NCBI GenBank assembly: GCA_038087015.1
Contig: JASBNA010000004.1
Location: 930,001-994,000, forward strand
Direction: 5' to 3'
Origin: Cerrena zonata
Lineage: Eukaryota; Basidiomycota; Agaricomycetes; Polyporales; Cerrenaceae
Length of the DNA: 64,000 bases
Shown: positions 21,617 to 32,592 of the stretch, piece after piece
How the letters are laid out: every line of letters starts with the position of its first letter
How positions within the stretch are numbered: the first letter of the stretch is position 1
The notes under the pieces: model-generated
Seen by the model: only the letters and a program-made list of their open reading frames with translations
Told to the model about the DNA's origin: nothing
Database searches by the model: none
Translations under genes and position numbers: made by a program

Positions 21617-22766
21617 TTGATAGAAAGTGGGGGGACAGACCTCTTCGAACAAACCTACCAACACATTCTCCATCTCCTAATACGCCCAAATAAATACATC
21701 CCGATTACGCCTCAAGAACTAGAAGATGAAATAAAGGAATGGGATGCAAGTTGGCCGTATGTTTCCTCCGTGCCACATTGGTTCTATATCATGGCCCATT
21801 ACGTTGTTAATGAATAACTCTAATTATAGCCAAGATGATGCCTCAAAATCAGTACGCGAATACTATAGGAGTAAATGCGAGAAACACACCAATACCTCCA
21901 AATGTGCTAGCTCAATGTCTCCAGGTATCTTGTCAAGGCTTCCAACCGAACTGCTCCATATGGTCGTCGCGGAATTAGAAGAATGTCGGGACATCATAAG
22001 TATTGGACTTACCAGCAAAATCTTCTTTTTTATTGCCCATCATAATATCCAGAACAGATTTCTCCAGGATATTCCTTGGTGGAGAGGAGACCGAATCATA
22101 TGCCTCGGCGATTTCTGTGCGGACCCGGAGGTACTTCGTCGTGCCTTCACTGAAGATGTAGTAACAGAATTCGAGAACGCCCTCAACAAGCCTGGGAGGG
22201 AAGGGCGTCCTTTCCACATTACTGGTCTCAGCGCCATTCATATCCTCCATGAAACGGGGAAGTTTAAAGAGGCCAACATGCACAACTCCCATGACTGTCT
22301 CAACACATGGGAGCTACTGAAAGGATTCGGAATGAATAATACCTTTGTAGAAAGCCAAATCATCGACCATCTCGTCAAACCTGCTATCATCTACGATCAT
22401 GATCTCACATGGGTCTTATGCAATCTTTCCAAAAAGCAATATGTCCTTGCGGATGATATTGCCAAAGCCACAGGTCATGAACCCAACGGCGCATGGTTTG
22501 GTCAGCTGCTGACATTTGCTGAAGTCTTGGCCCCGTATTTATGTCTTGCGGAAAGCGATACTCGGCCTGGATACCGGATTTACGAAGGCGACGTCACCTG
22601 TGGCCCGTGGATGGGCGACCGTTTCGATATTACGACCACGAACAGGATAGACCTTACAGAATGGACGGACGTGACCTGCAAAGTCATAGAAAATCTCCAA
22701 AGAATGTGGAAAAGGTGCTATGGCGAGGAATGGAAGGAGAAGACCTGGCCTATGGATGACTGGTAG
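21617..22766 (+). CDS. F-box domain protein
   Basis: The second exon (21830-22766) carries an F-box near its start (LSRLPTELLHMVVAELEE then DIISIGLTSKIF), which would bind Skp1 in an SCF ubiquitin ligase. The long remainder has no recognised repeat but contains Trp-rich segments (GPWMGDRFD, LTEWTDVTCKV). An upstream exon ending at 21756 (IPITPQELEDEIKEWDASWP) joins in frame over a 73-bp intron, giving QDDASKSVREYYRSK. That exon has no in-frame ATG in the window I could read, so another 5' exon is likely. Alternatively translation starts at the ATG at 21810 inside the intron. Agaricomycete genomes carry many such F-box genes with unknown substrates. The start is uncertain; the F-box assignment is good. 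Confidence 0.7.
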
Positions 22767-22968
22767 GACGTGGGTCATGTATATACAAAATCAATCCCGA
22801 ACGATACTATACACTTCATAATGTGTTCCTCCTAAATATCCCATTTGTATGGGACTAGGAAAAGGGTTCAAAGATGGGTTCGACAAAGGTGAATAGTATA
22901 CGCTAACCTTAGATCATTTCCTTTTTCAAGGACGTAGGCTCGTGAAGCTCGAAGCGTTCAAAGAGGGC

Positions 22969-25022
22969 CTAACCGTATTTGAATTGTTTACGAACAGACT
23001 CAGCTCTGGCTTCCCTTCGAGGTACAACCTCACATTGGAATGGCTTGGGGACAAGGAGGACGGACTAAAAGTAGAGTCACATGAGGGACAATTTGACAGC
23101 GTTGAACATGTACTCACCTCTTCTCTGATATCGTTAATATCGACAGGGATCGTTTCACCACTCAAAGGGTCCTTGGATGGCGTGAAATTGAAGGCCCACA
23201 ATAAGTTCATGGTATTTAGAGCCTGTTCCAGAGTTCTTAGTTCGAGTTGTAGATAAGAGAATATCTGATCTTACTATCGAGTTATTCGCCAGGTGTATCC
23301 CAGGACATAATCTATGCGACAACCCGTAGGGTCGACTCCTGGTCTTACACCACACGGATTCTTCATGAAACGTTCAGAATCAAACACGTCGGGATTCTCA
23401 AAATAGTCTTCGTGACGGTAGATACCCCCTATAATAAGATCAATATTGGGGGAAAGTAAGGTGAGAGAAAGTAGAAATACTCACATGAATTCACGAGTAG
23501 GATGGCACCTTTCGGAACGAGGTATTTACCCATCTAAGTTGAAAGTGAATATAAATTGAGCCTGTTTGAGGGGTGCATACGGATGCACATACTCGTTGAT
23601 CAATGGTCGACGCATGCGGTATTGCTATCGGCACTGTTGGCCTTAAACGAAGAACCTACCAACGATTCGATATTGAGCGTGTATTGTATCTGAGAAAACG
23701 GGTAAGAACTCACCTCATTTATGACAGCTTTCAAGTACGGCAGTTTACTAAAATCCTCGAATTCTGGTACCCGATTACATCGTCGATCTCTCGCTGAGCA
23801 CGCTGCAGAACTGCAGGATGCGTGATCAAACATACTATGAATGTTTGTAGAAAAATCGCAGTTGTGTCGTTTCCCGCTTGGAGCAACGAGCCCCCGATGT
23901 AACTAGAATAAGACATGAGAAATATGGTGTAGTAATGTTCGAAGTCCATATACCCAATCATTTCCCTATCAAGGCCGTAATGCTCCTGGCGGTCAAGGAC
24001 ACTTTCTAAGAAACATCCATTGCGTTGACCGCTCTCGATTCGCTTAATAACGATATCAAGAAGCCCAAAGAAGATCTCTCGTTGTTCCTCTCGGGCTTCA
24101 TTCGCGCCTGTTTTTCATGGAGTCGGTCCTAAGATCTCGGGCAAGTATTTCAGAAATGGAAATATATCAACCGGCGGACTGTTTCCGGGTTTCAAAGCAC
24201 TTTCAAGCTTTTCAGTGAAACAGTCGAACTTCTGAATGAGTCCACCCTTGTATGTGGGTGAGTGTATGCCGTATATGACTGCCGTTATCACAGAACCGGA
24301 ATATCGGTTGATGTGCGTGTAGAAATCCTAGACAGAGCGTTATCGGAGACAACCCCTGCATGTCAAAATCTAATGTACCTTTGGATTCCTCAGTAGATCG
24401 AATATTAACTGAGCAGACTCCGCGCGTTGGATGGGCAGATGATCGAGACATGCTCTTGGGGATAGCATATCATGTGCAGCCCGCCGCATAACTCTCCATG
24501 TTGGCCCTAAAATGCGGTTTATGACATGAATTAGTGAAGAAATAGGGGACTAACCGTATGGACTGAGAGGAAGCTCCAAGCTACCAGATATCAGCCGATC
24601 AACATAGACCTCGGGACGATCCGAGGTAGTCGAGCCACGCAAGTCTATATATTCTCTGGCGAGTTTAGGACTAGATATCACGATCCCAGGGGTAGGGCCG
24701 ATCATTATCTGAGTCAAGTAGATCAGAAGGGTGTCAACGTAGATGGGCATGGGGAGTCATACCGAATAGATGTCTCCGTAAGTCTTGGCCCATTCTGTAA
24801 GTCTGAGAACGAGTTTGCTCCTTAAGAATCGGAAGGAGATGTAGAAGAAACGTACTTTAAGTGTGTTTGTTTCGTTTCGATTAAGTGAATGTTTCCAATA
24901 CTAAGAGGGAGTGTGGGTGGTCCGGGCGGAAACCCTGATTTCCTCGAACCAACTTTTCTCAAGCGATTCAGAGCCCAAACTACAAGCAGGAGGAAGAACG
25001 CTATTATAGTCAGCGGAAACAT
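22969..25022 (-). pseudogene. Cytochrome P450 pseudogene
   Basis: Almost all exons of a microsomal P450 can be traced. They include the N-terminal anchor and Pro-rich hinge ([11 protein letters not shown]), TEWAKTYGDIYS, PTWRVMRRAAHDML, the I-helix SLLQAGNDTTAIF, VLRLRPTVPIAIPHAS, and the tail MNLLWAFNFTPSKDPLSG. Exon order matches the intact P450 at 59175-61351. Three lesions break it. (1) An in-frame TGA lies at 24117-24115, just after KYLPEILGP. (2) A frameshift near 23770 falls between DDVIG and RVPEFEDFSKL. (3) A deletion near 23311-23321 removes the part before the heme cysteine (the paralogue has [10 protein letters not shown] plus an intron), leaving only RLCPGIHLANNSI. The conserved F-x-x-G-x-R part of the heme loop is thus lost and the product cannot be a working P450. 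Confidence 0.85.
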
Positions 25023-25920
25023 GGCTTCAGGAAGAACTGTTTTAAGACAGGAGAAACCGGAAATCGTGCCAGAGAACAAGCGATCCGGTATGTAATTAAG
25101 TAGTAGAGTCCTAAGGGAGCGGTATTGAGCAAGTACATCAGAATGTAAATCATAGACTCAGAGCTTATGCTTTACCTTCAGACACCAGCGATATACTGCC
25201 CAGTCTCGAGCTAAAAACGGCCGACGGCCGAAACAATACAAGAATTAGAGAAGCTATTCCGTTTATAGAATTGTTGGGTGAGATAGAGAGAGGTTGATAG
25301 TCAAAATAACATTCACGGAGACCAAGCTGACAGATTTCTTCGGAATAGATGACATGGACCGGAATCACTAGACCAGGAGCCCGTTGCAGTTGTGCTGTCA
25401 GTCGGTGAGCGCTGTCAGAGCGCTGAGCTATAACATTCCACCTCGGTGGTGACAAAAGAGAGGTCCTCATGGTACATATCCTTGTATGAACGAAGTATTA
25501 TGTTCCTTGCAGGTAAACGTACAAGCCAAAACGCGCGTAAAAGTTCGGGTTTGGTTGGCCCATGAGTCACACGTTGATGTCTACCTGCGGGAAGCTTCAA
25601 GTTGTTGCATGCCTTCGATAGCTATGGTGTATTTATGGCTTTAGCAATAGATTGTAGTACCTAGAATTATGGCAAATGAACGTAGAGGTAAAAGCTCATA
25701 TGTACTGGCATACAAGATGACTAGTACGTCCAAGAAATCCCACGATGCATAAGTCATTTCAATAAGTATGAAAGGATACACTAGTCTACTATGATACAAC
25801 GTTCGCCTCGGACAGATCGTCACTGGGTATATAGTAAATGGGACATGGAGGTTATAAAAGGGACATTAACGAGAACTCTAATGGAACTACCGTGTATAAA
25901 ATACGCTTCAAAAGTAACAT
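25023..25920. other. Intergenic region between P450 pseudogene and OsmC gene
   Basis: About 0.9 kb. Old promoter of the P450 copy and 3' flank of the OsmC gene. No gene recognised. Confidence 0.45.
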
Positions 25921-26617
25921 TTAGGCTTTCTTGACTTGAACTTCGATGCCGTGCTGGAAGGCACGGCTATAAGGACAGAACTACAGAGTACACTTATTGT
26001 CAGAGTTTGCGCATGTATCATGGAGAATGTTACTTACATCGTTAGCAGCAGAGATAATAGAGTCATCATCACATCCTTCTACAAGAAGCTCCACTCGCAG
26101 TCCGAAGCCATCAATATTTGGATCTTCAGGGTGACCTAGGAACACATTAGTGTGGACCTTAGCCATGTCCCCAATCTCCATCTTGTTGGCACGAGCAGCG
26201 GCTAACTGGATAGCTCCGAGAAAGCAAGCTAATGGGAACCATGAGCGCCGAGAATGACTTCGTAGTATGCGCATAACGCTCACAAGAATATCCCATGGCG
26301 AAGAGTTGCTCAGGATTGGGACCATCACCTTTACCACCAGCTGCCCTCGGCAAGGACATAGTGAATTGGAGAGGATGGTCACCATTAGACTTCACTGTGC
26401 CACTGCGACCAGGACCCTCAGCAGTAGCTTTAGCAAAATACTGAATAGCCCATGACGTTAGTAGATACAAGGTAGGGCACTTATGGATGATACATACAAG
26501 ATGATCCTTTATAGCGATCATGCTACGCTTCTGCTGAAGTTGGCGAGGGAGGCGCGCGCAACGTCTAGCCATGACACGGCTAGTGAGCGGGCGACAGAGA
26601 GCTTGGGTGGGATACAT
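25921..26617 (-). CDS. OsmC/Ohr-family peroxide-resistance protein, copy 1
   Basis: Four exons (26617-26498, 26440-26284, 26228-26038, 25980-25921) give 175 residues. An Arg-rich N-terminus (SRVMARRCARLPRQLQQKR) may be a mitochondrial targeting sequence. The Ohr domain shows NPEQLFAMGYS and then SCFLGAIQL, which carries the first catalytic Cys. FCPYSRAFQHG carries the second. Ohr enzymes reduce organic hydroperoxides with a two-cysteine active site and protect against lipid peroxides. Both cysteines are intact, each falling at an exon start. It lies upstream of the P450 pseudogene on the same strand. A similar gene (61699-62393) also sits beside a P450. Confidence 0.9.
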
Positions 26618-27367
26618 CTTTGATACTATAGTCGGTTGAGACGCTGTATATTAAGTTTATGTAGGTTTAGAGGTTTGAGGTATGGACAAGAGGGTCTAAA
26701 TCAGTGTGAGTGTAGAAGAGTGGGTAAAGTCTGAGATACTACATACTCGGAATGCTGAATGACATTAAGTAGACAGCGAAGGGTGGAGAAGTCGGAGTGT
26801 TAGACATCATACCTGTCCTTGGCTCCGAAATATTTCACTGTCGATGACCAACGAGCTGTGCACAGCGCTCGTAGGAATAGTAATGGAAAATGAGATCGCA
26901 GTTTCGGTATAGCAAACAACCGTACATATACGTCTGCTGTAAGTGGTGCTGGGAGCTGGTAGTGTCTCATGTAGTATACCAAGCCGATATTTGACAAATC
27001 GAGCTAACAGCCCTACATACAGATTTAAGTATGTAGATGGGAACAACAAGCACAATATGACATAGTTTGGAACACACACCAGGCACAAATTGAATGAATG
27101 AAGTTGGTAGACGTCTGAGGCTACGTCAGAACCACATGAGCGCGATGTTGGAGGCCTGCGTCTATCTAGTTTTGGAAATTGTTGTGGTTCAACGGGATGG
27201 CTAGCATTTCTATCGAAGGGGATGAACATTCTAGTCACGGTGCCAACCAAACTTCGCCAGACTCCGAGTCCTTCAACATTGAGGTTTGCGAATCATATTG
27301 AGACAACTTTGAAATCTTCAATCCTCTGGGAGCCCACGGATAACGCTCAAGTTATAATAGTTTTAAT
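26618..27367. other. Intergenic region upstream of OsmC copy 1
   Basis: 750 bp, promoter side of the OsmC gene and flank of a tRNA gene. Nothing else recognised. Confidence 0.45.
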
Positions 27368-27441
27368 GGGTCGGTGGCGTAGTTGGTTATCGCATCTGTC
27401 TAACACACAGAAGGTCCTCAGTTCGAACCTGGGCCGACTCA
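27368..27441 (+). tRNA. tRNA-Val (AAC), copy 2
   Basis: Same 74-bp cloverleaf as copy 1 with anticodon AAC in loop CTAACAC, intronless. Flanking DNA is unrelated to the other copies. Confidence 0.93.
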
Positions 27442-27442
27442 C

Positions 27443-27447
27443 TTTTT
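27443..27447 (+). terminator. Pol III T-run terminator of tRNA-Val copy 2
   Basis: Five T residues one base after the tRNA end. Confidence 0.7.
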
Positions 27448-27618
27448 GCTTTCGAGCTCGGACTATGTAGTAAGAATCTCCCTGAATCACAATTATCCAA
27501 TACTCGATATATCAATATGTTCATACGAGCACTCTGCATAGAGGAAACCTATGGTTTATCTCGTCTATTGCTACCAAATTAACATAAGGTCTCCGACACA
27601 ACCGGGTACGAATAAGGA

Positions 27619-30088
27619 TCATATCATTCCTCTATGAATCAGTCGACCAACATTCTCACTACCAACGATTCGTTCCATCCTCATGACGTCGTACTTGGAG
27701 TACAAAACCCTGCAAGTCACGTCGGAAGATTCAACTCCATCGTCCAAGAAAGGATACGAAAGGAATTCAGTATAAAACTGCGGATGATCAGGTGCTCCGT
27801 AGAAAATGATATTCCTTACACCTCGCAGCTTGTATCTGATTGATATGCAACGTTGAGAAAGATAACCAATGAAACGCGCGGGACGGTCACATACCTTCTG
27901 AAGAAGTGGAATCGCTCGCTGACAAGCAGAAACGACTTCTTTCCTGTGAAGAACGTTTGACGAGCTCTCGAAATGTCTTGATTAGTTGAGTATCTGTGAG
28001 GAGTTCATAGTTAGTCTCGTTGACAGAACATGTGAAGGAAGAAAATTACTAACTCTGAAAGGACAGCAAATGGAGCGCCAATGTTTTTCCTGAAGTAATT
28101 GTGTACCCTTATAAAGTCGAATGACGAAGGTACGAAAATAACAGTATTGACACTCTGGACTGCCGATTTCAAGACAGTTGGCAACATCTGGAGTAAAGTA
28201 AGTTCATGATCCAACAGGGTCTCAGAAATGATGACGAGCCTGTGTTGTGAAATAATGGAACCGCTTGTCCGGTTCATCCTTCGGACTGACGCAATCGAAC
28301 TGCTCGAAATCGGGGTGAACACCCTCCGGAATAGCCACAGGGTTCCAACGCCTTTCGGTGCGAATCTTTCCCGCAACATTCTTCAGGTTGTGGTTGAAGA
28401 GAGAACGAGTCTCGGGTGTTTCGTATGATGTGAGGAGGATGGATTGGCGCAGATAAGCAGCACTACAACAAGTGAAATGAGCCACGATACCCGTAACAAG
28501 GTAATTAGAACGCACTGTCCATCCAGATACCATGGCTTGATACGGGAAAAGTCGACATCGTGGGATTCTTTGGGCATTTGATTGAGTTGTGATAGGATGA
28601 ACTAGCAGAACGATTTTACATCAGGGAGTCGCACTACAGATGTTGAGAATACGCACCTGAACATGTTCCCAATTTTGCATGGTGAGTGCGTCCATTTGAT
28701 CAACGACTAGCATCTCAATGGACGACAGGAAGTCGGCATTCCTATGTTAAATGGTCAATCCAAGAAACTAAGCATGTTGCACGAGTCAGCTCACTTTTCT
28801 TTTTGAATCGACATTCTGAGACCGAGAGGACTAGCGAAAATTATATCACATCCATAGAACTCTGCAAACAATTTGACACTTTTCCGTGTCATCTTGACAC
28901 CTACTCTGAAGCTGTCGTCCACGTTTCCCTTAAACATCTCTACATGATCTTTGGGATACGTGCCAGGCTCTGCACTGGCCAATTTATCGACAGCTCCTGG
29001 TGGTAGGCCATACTCTGATTCAAACCTAGAACGATTTTCGACTTGATATGATGGGGAAGGAGTATGTGACGTGAGAGCAGAGAGCCAACGGAGGGCAAAA
29101 GAACGGAAGGGAAGAAGAACCAGGACAGTAGGTCGGGTGAAGCCTTGGTCTTGCACATCCTCTGGTGGTTCTGCACCAGATTTTGAGGCATTAGAGATTC
29201 GTTCATTGTTCTTGAGAATACGACGACGTTTTCTGACATAGGATTAATATAGCCCCCTAGAATACGGTCGTGATGATCCTTACTTTGTGATGTGATTGAG
29301 AGCATGGAGCATAACCGCCTCACGGGCATGTTGTTGAGTCTCAAGAGACGTCTTTGTGATATACAAGTCTTTATAGGAGTTCAACATCGCAATGAGATCA
29401 TTCTGGAATGAAACAAGGTCTAAACAGAAACATGAGTGTTGCATAGAAATATCAGGCGAGATGAGAGTACCTTTTGAAAGCTTCTCTTGTCTTTCTTGTA
29501 GGGGTCCTTTCAGACGATCCAAGACCTATCATGTCTAAGCATCTCAGCATTCAATTTCAATGCACTCAGACTTACAGAAAGAGGAGGTAAGTGTGTAATT
29601 CCATCGTTTCCCCCCGAAGAATACTCCACAACATTGCCCAATTTCCCCAATACGCCTTTGGCTGTCTTCCATGTTCGATCATCCGCAGTTGTGCGTTTGT
29701 CTTCTGTAATGACCTGGGAATTGGAGCCAAATTGTACCTCGTAAGGATCCACAACGTTATCTATTGTGAAGATTAAGTCGAGTAAATTCTAACAAGGGTA
29801 ATAGCACATACCGCCTTCGTCCGCGCCATCTTCACCTAGTACTATCATTTCCTCGTCTTCTACTGACGCCGCTTTGGGCTCGTCATTTGACTTCGAGACA
29901 TCTGGATCATTTGAGGACGATGTTTCTGCTTCAACAGTCTTATTAAATTGAACGGCTCGACGTTTGTTGAGTTTCGGCGCTGGCTTGGGATCATCAGCTG
30001 TCCATTTGCGTTTTCCAGCTCGTGTAGCTGATACGTTAAGCAAAGTCAGAAGTTGGGTTGTTGTCTCCCCTCCGCGGTCTATAGCCAT
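27619..30088 (-). CDS. UTP25: U3 snoRNA-associated protein UTP25 (SSU processome)
   Basis: Eleven exons joined by 50-60 bp introns give 644 residues in one frame (30088-29812, 29760-29576, 29525-29471, 29419-29284, 29232-28795, 28741-28657, 28601-28516, 28462-28240, 28187-28054, 27993-27895, 27835-27619). Recognisable UTP25/DEF blocks are [101 protein letters not shown], and the end [17 protein letters not shown]...[12 protein letters not shown]25 is a degenerate DEAD-box-like nucleolar factor needed for 18S rRNA processing. The intron at 28239-28188 must use a GC donor to keep the frame. The N-terminal part is acidic/basic low complexity, as usual. Divergent from the AFG1-like gene. Confidence 0.9.
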
Positions 30089-30391
30089 TGTGGTGTATGA
30101 GAGTGAGGTCCAAAAAGTTTGGAATGGGAGGGCGCATCAATCCTTCTTGATCGACCGATCGACCTTCGATCGTCGTTAGGAGCGCTGAAGCATTGTCTCC
30201 TTTCTTGGCAGCGATACACGACGGCCGATAGTCACAATCCAGTGAACTATGTTTGGTCGGAAAGATACTCAGTACGGCAACTGACTGCACACGGCTCTTT
30301 TCTATTTATGATGTTATAGCGAAGATCTCTTAGAAGACACTCAAACTGCTCACGCTAAACTCGCAGACGCAATAGCTCATTGATTCCGATA
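30089..30391. promoter_or_regulatory. Shared divergent promoter, UTP25 / AFG1
   Basis: 303 bp separate the two start codons. A GATCGACCGATCGACC stretch near 30149-30164, rich in the palindrome CGATCG, stands out, but no known factor is assigned. Confidence 0.5.
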
Positions 30392-32592
30392 ATGCTGTTA
30401 CCTAGATGTCCGTATATGTACTCCATACTACTCTGGCGGAACACACGTTGCACTTCGTTATACGTCTCTGTCTCGGGAAACAGGAGTGTTAGTAGTGTCC
30501 CACAGACAATTGATCTGCTGGATACCTATCGTGGACTCGTTTTACTTAGGAAGATCAGACACGACGAAGAACAACTCCGCGTTGTTATGCAGGTATGTTT
30601 ATTTTGCTATTAGACTCAGTGAACTGGGTCTCATAGTACTCTTGTCAGCTCAGACGCATTCAAAAGAGTCTAGACGGTTATGCACCTCCGGCTCTGTCTG
30701 CCCGCTATATGAATACTTACGATCGTACATCTCCTCATGTTGATGCTGAATCATCATCTCCGTGGTGGGAAGCGTCAAGGCCAGACAACTCCTTCGATGA
30801 AGATATCTCCACGCAAACGGCTCTTGTTCAACGGCGTAGTCACGCGGAAGAAATATTTCAGCTCACAACACCTAAGGTACTGAATATCATATAAACCACC
30901 TTACCCAGTCTTTTTCTAAGCCTGAAATGTTACTGTCCAGGGTCTTCTGTTGACAGGACCACCTGGAGCTGGGAAAAGCTTCGTCGTGGATTTATGGTTC
31001 AATAGTTTCCCAACATCATTCAAAGCCCGAAAGCACTATAATGAGCTTGTACTAGAGCTATATCGTGCCGTTTGGGAAGAGACGAAGATCCGTATGGCAT
31101 CCGGGCATACTATAGAAGAACTTCCCAACGCCCGGCCTTGGTCGCGGGCTATTCGAGCTCATTGGAAGAAGTTGCTATCTAACGGGTCTTTGCCGAAGAA
31201 GTGGGCCCGTACTCCGGGCAATAACTTTACTTCTCATTCCACATCCCCTCAACACACAATAGCATTTGCCGTCGCGCGACGTCTCATTCTACGACACTGG
31301 CTACTTGTCTTTGATGAAATCCAATTGCTGGACGTATCGAGTGCCACGCTATTAGCGGATGTTCTATCTTGGTTTTGGCGCATGGGTGGTGTCGTCATTG
31401 GGACGTCGAACAAGATTCCTGATGATCTATATATGAATGGTGTACAACGTGAGCGACTGGAGCCGTTTGTAGAAGCCTTGAAAGTCAGGTGCCCGGTATA
31501 TGTCATGCGTTCTGAGCATGACTGGAGGGAGATCAAAGCAGGTGACGGCCTTGGAAATACGTGGTACATGCAGTCGCAAGAAACAGCGTTCAAAGCCAAA
31601 TTGACGGAAACACTGACAGAGGGTATGTCTTGCTTCCTTGGTCTGACTCGACTCGATTACCAGCTGACCTCGAGGTAGAGCCGACGCCACGGACACTGTA
31701 TGTATTTGGAAGATCGCTACACGTTCCCTGGAGTTCAGGTGGGATGTGCAAGTTTACATTCTCACAACTGTGCGATGAGGTAGGCAACAATATTTCACAC
31801 CGTTCTCCTTCTCTTACGTGTCGTCAAGTCCCTTGGGTCTGCAGACTACCTCACGCTGTCATCCCATTTCCATACTTTCGCCATCACCGACATTCCTGTC
31901 TTACAGCTCTCTTCCAAAAACCAAGCACGACGATTCATCTCGTTGATCGATGCCTTATACGAATCTCGTTGTAAGCTAATATGCCTAGCAGAAGCAGGAC
32001 CATCCGATCTCTTTTTTCCTGATGCAACAACACCATCTGAAGAACAACCATCAGAGTCACGCGAGCTGGATTCTATGATAGCTGAAGCTCTTGCAGAAAC
32101 TCAAGACATATATAGACCCAATATCTCTTCGTACGATGCACCGAACATGACCGAAGCGCCGGAACCATCGCCTTCAACTATTCCTCTAGAAACATTATCT
32201 ATCTTCTCAGGTTAGCTCACGAGACCATAGTTTATTTCGAAATTCGTTCGATGACAGCTTTTCCATATATAGGAAAGGACGAACAATTTGCATTCAAGCG
32301 CGCTTTATCCAGGCTACTTGAAATGACGAGCGAAAGTTATGGAAGGGAGGCCGAGTGGACACCTCTTCCCGATAATCTACGGAAATGGGAACAAACGTCA
32401 AATAAGGATGAATCGTCTATTCATTCTCGGAACGAAGCCTCATTTCCTCGACACAAACCTCCTGGTAGTGGTGCCGATTTCGCCTCAGAAGCGGCATATG
32501 AAGGACATCCCAGGATCGGACAACGTCCAGAAGCTCCGCGATTGCGCGAATATCACGTCTGGGGGATGCGTGAAGAATCTGAAGATAACTGA
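30392..32592 (+). CDS. AFG1: AFG1/LACE1-type mitochondrial ATPase
   Basis: Six exons (30392-30592, 30649-30876, 30941-31622, 31664-31779, 31829-32210, 32273-32592) give 642 residues. The N-terminus (MLLPRCPYMYSILLWRNTRC) is basic and hydrophobic as in mitochondrial targeting sequences. The ATPase core has Walker A LLLTGPPGAGKSFVVD, Walker B-like HWLLVFDEIQLLD, a sensor-like VVIGTSNKIPDDLY (GTSN.P.DLY is typical for this family), and the C-terminal family motifs LHVPWSSGGMCKFTFSQLC, SLGSADYLTLSSHFHTF and RRFISLIDALYESRCKL. AFG1 proteins sit in the mitochondrial inner membrane or matrix and help degrade respiratory-chain subunits. The final exon is a low-complexity tail, longer than in yeast. 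The 3' end (after 32272) is less conserved. Confidence 0.9.
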
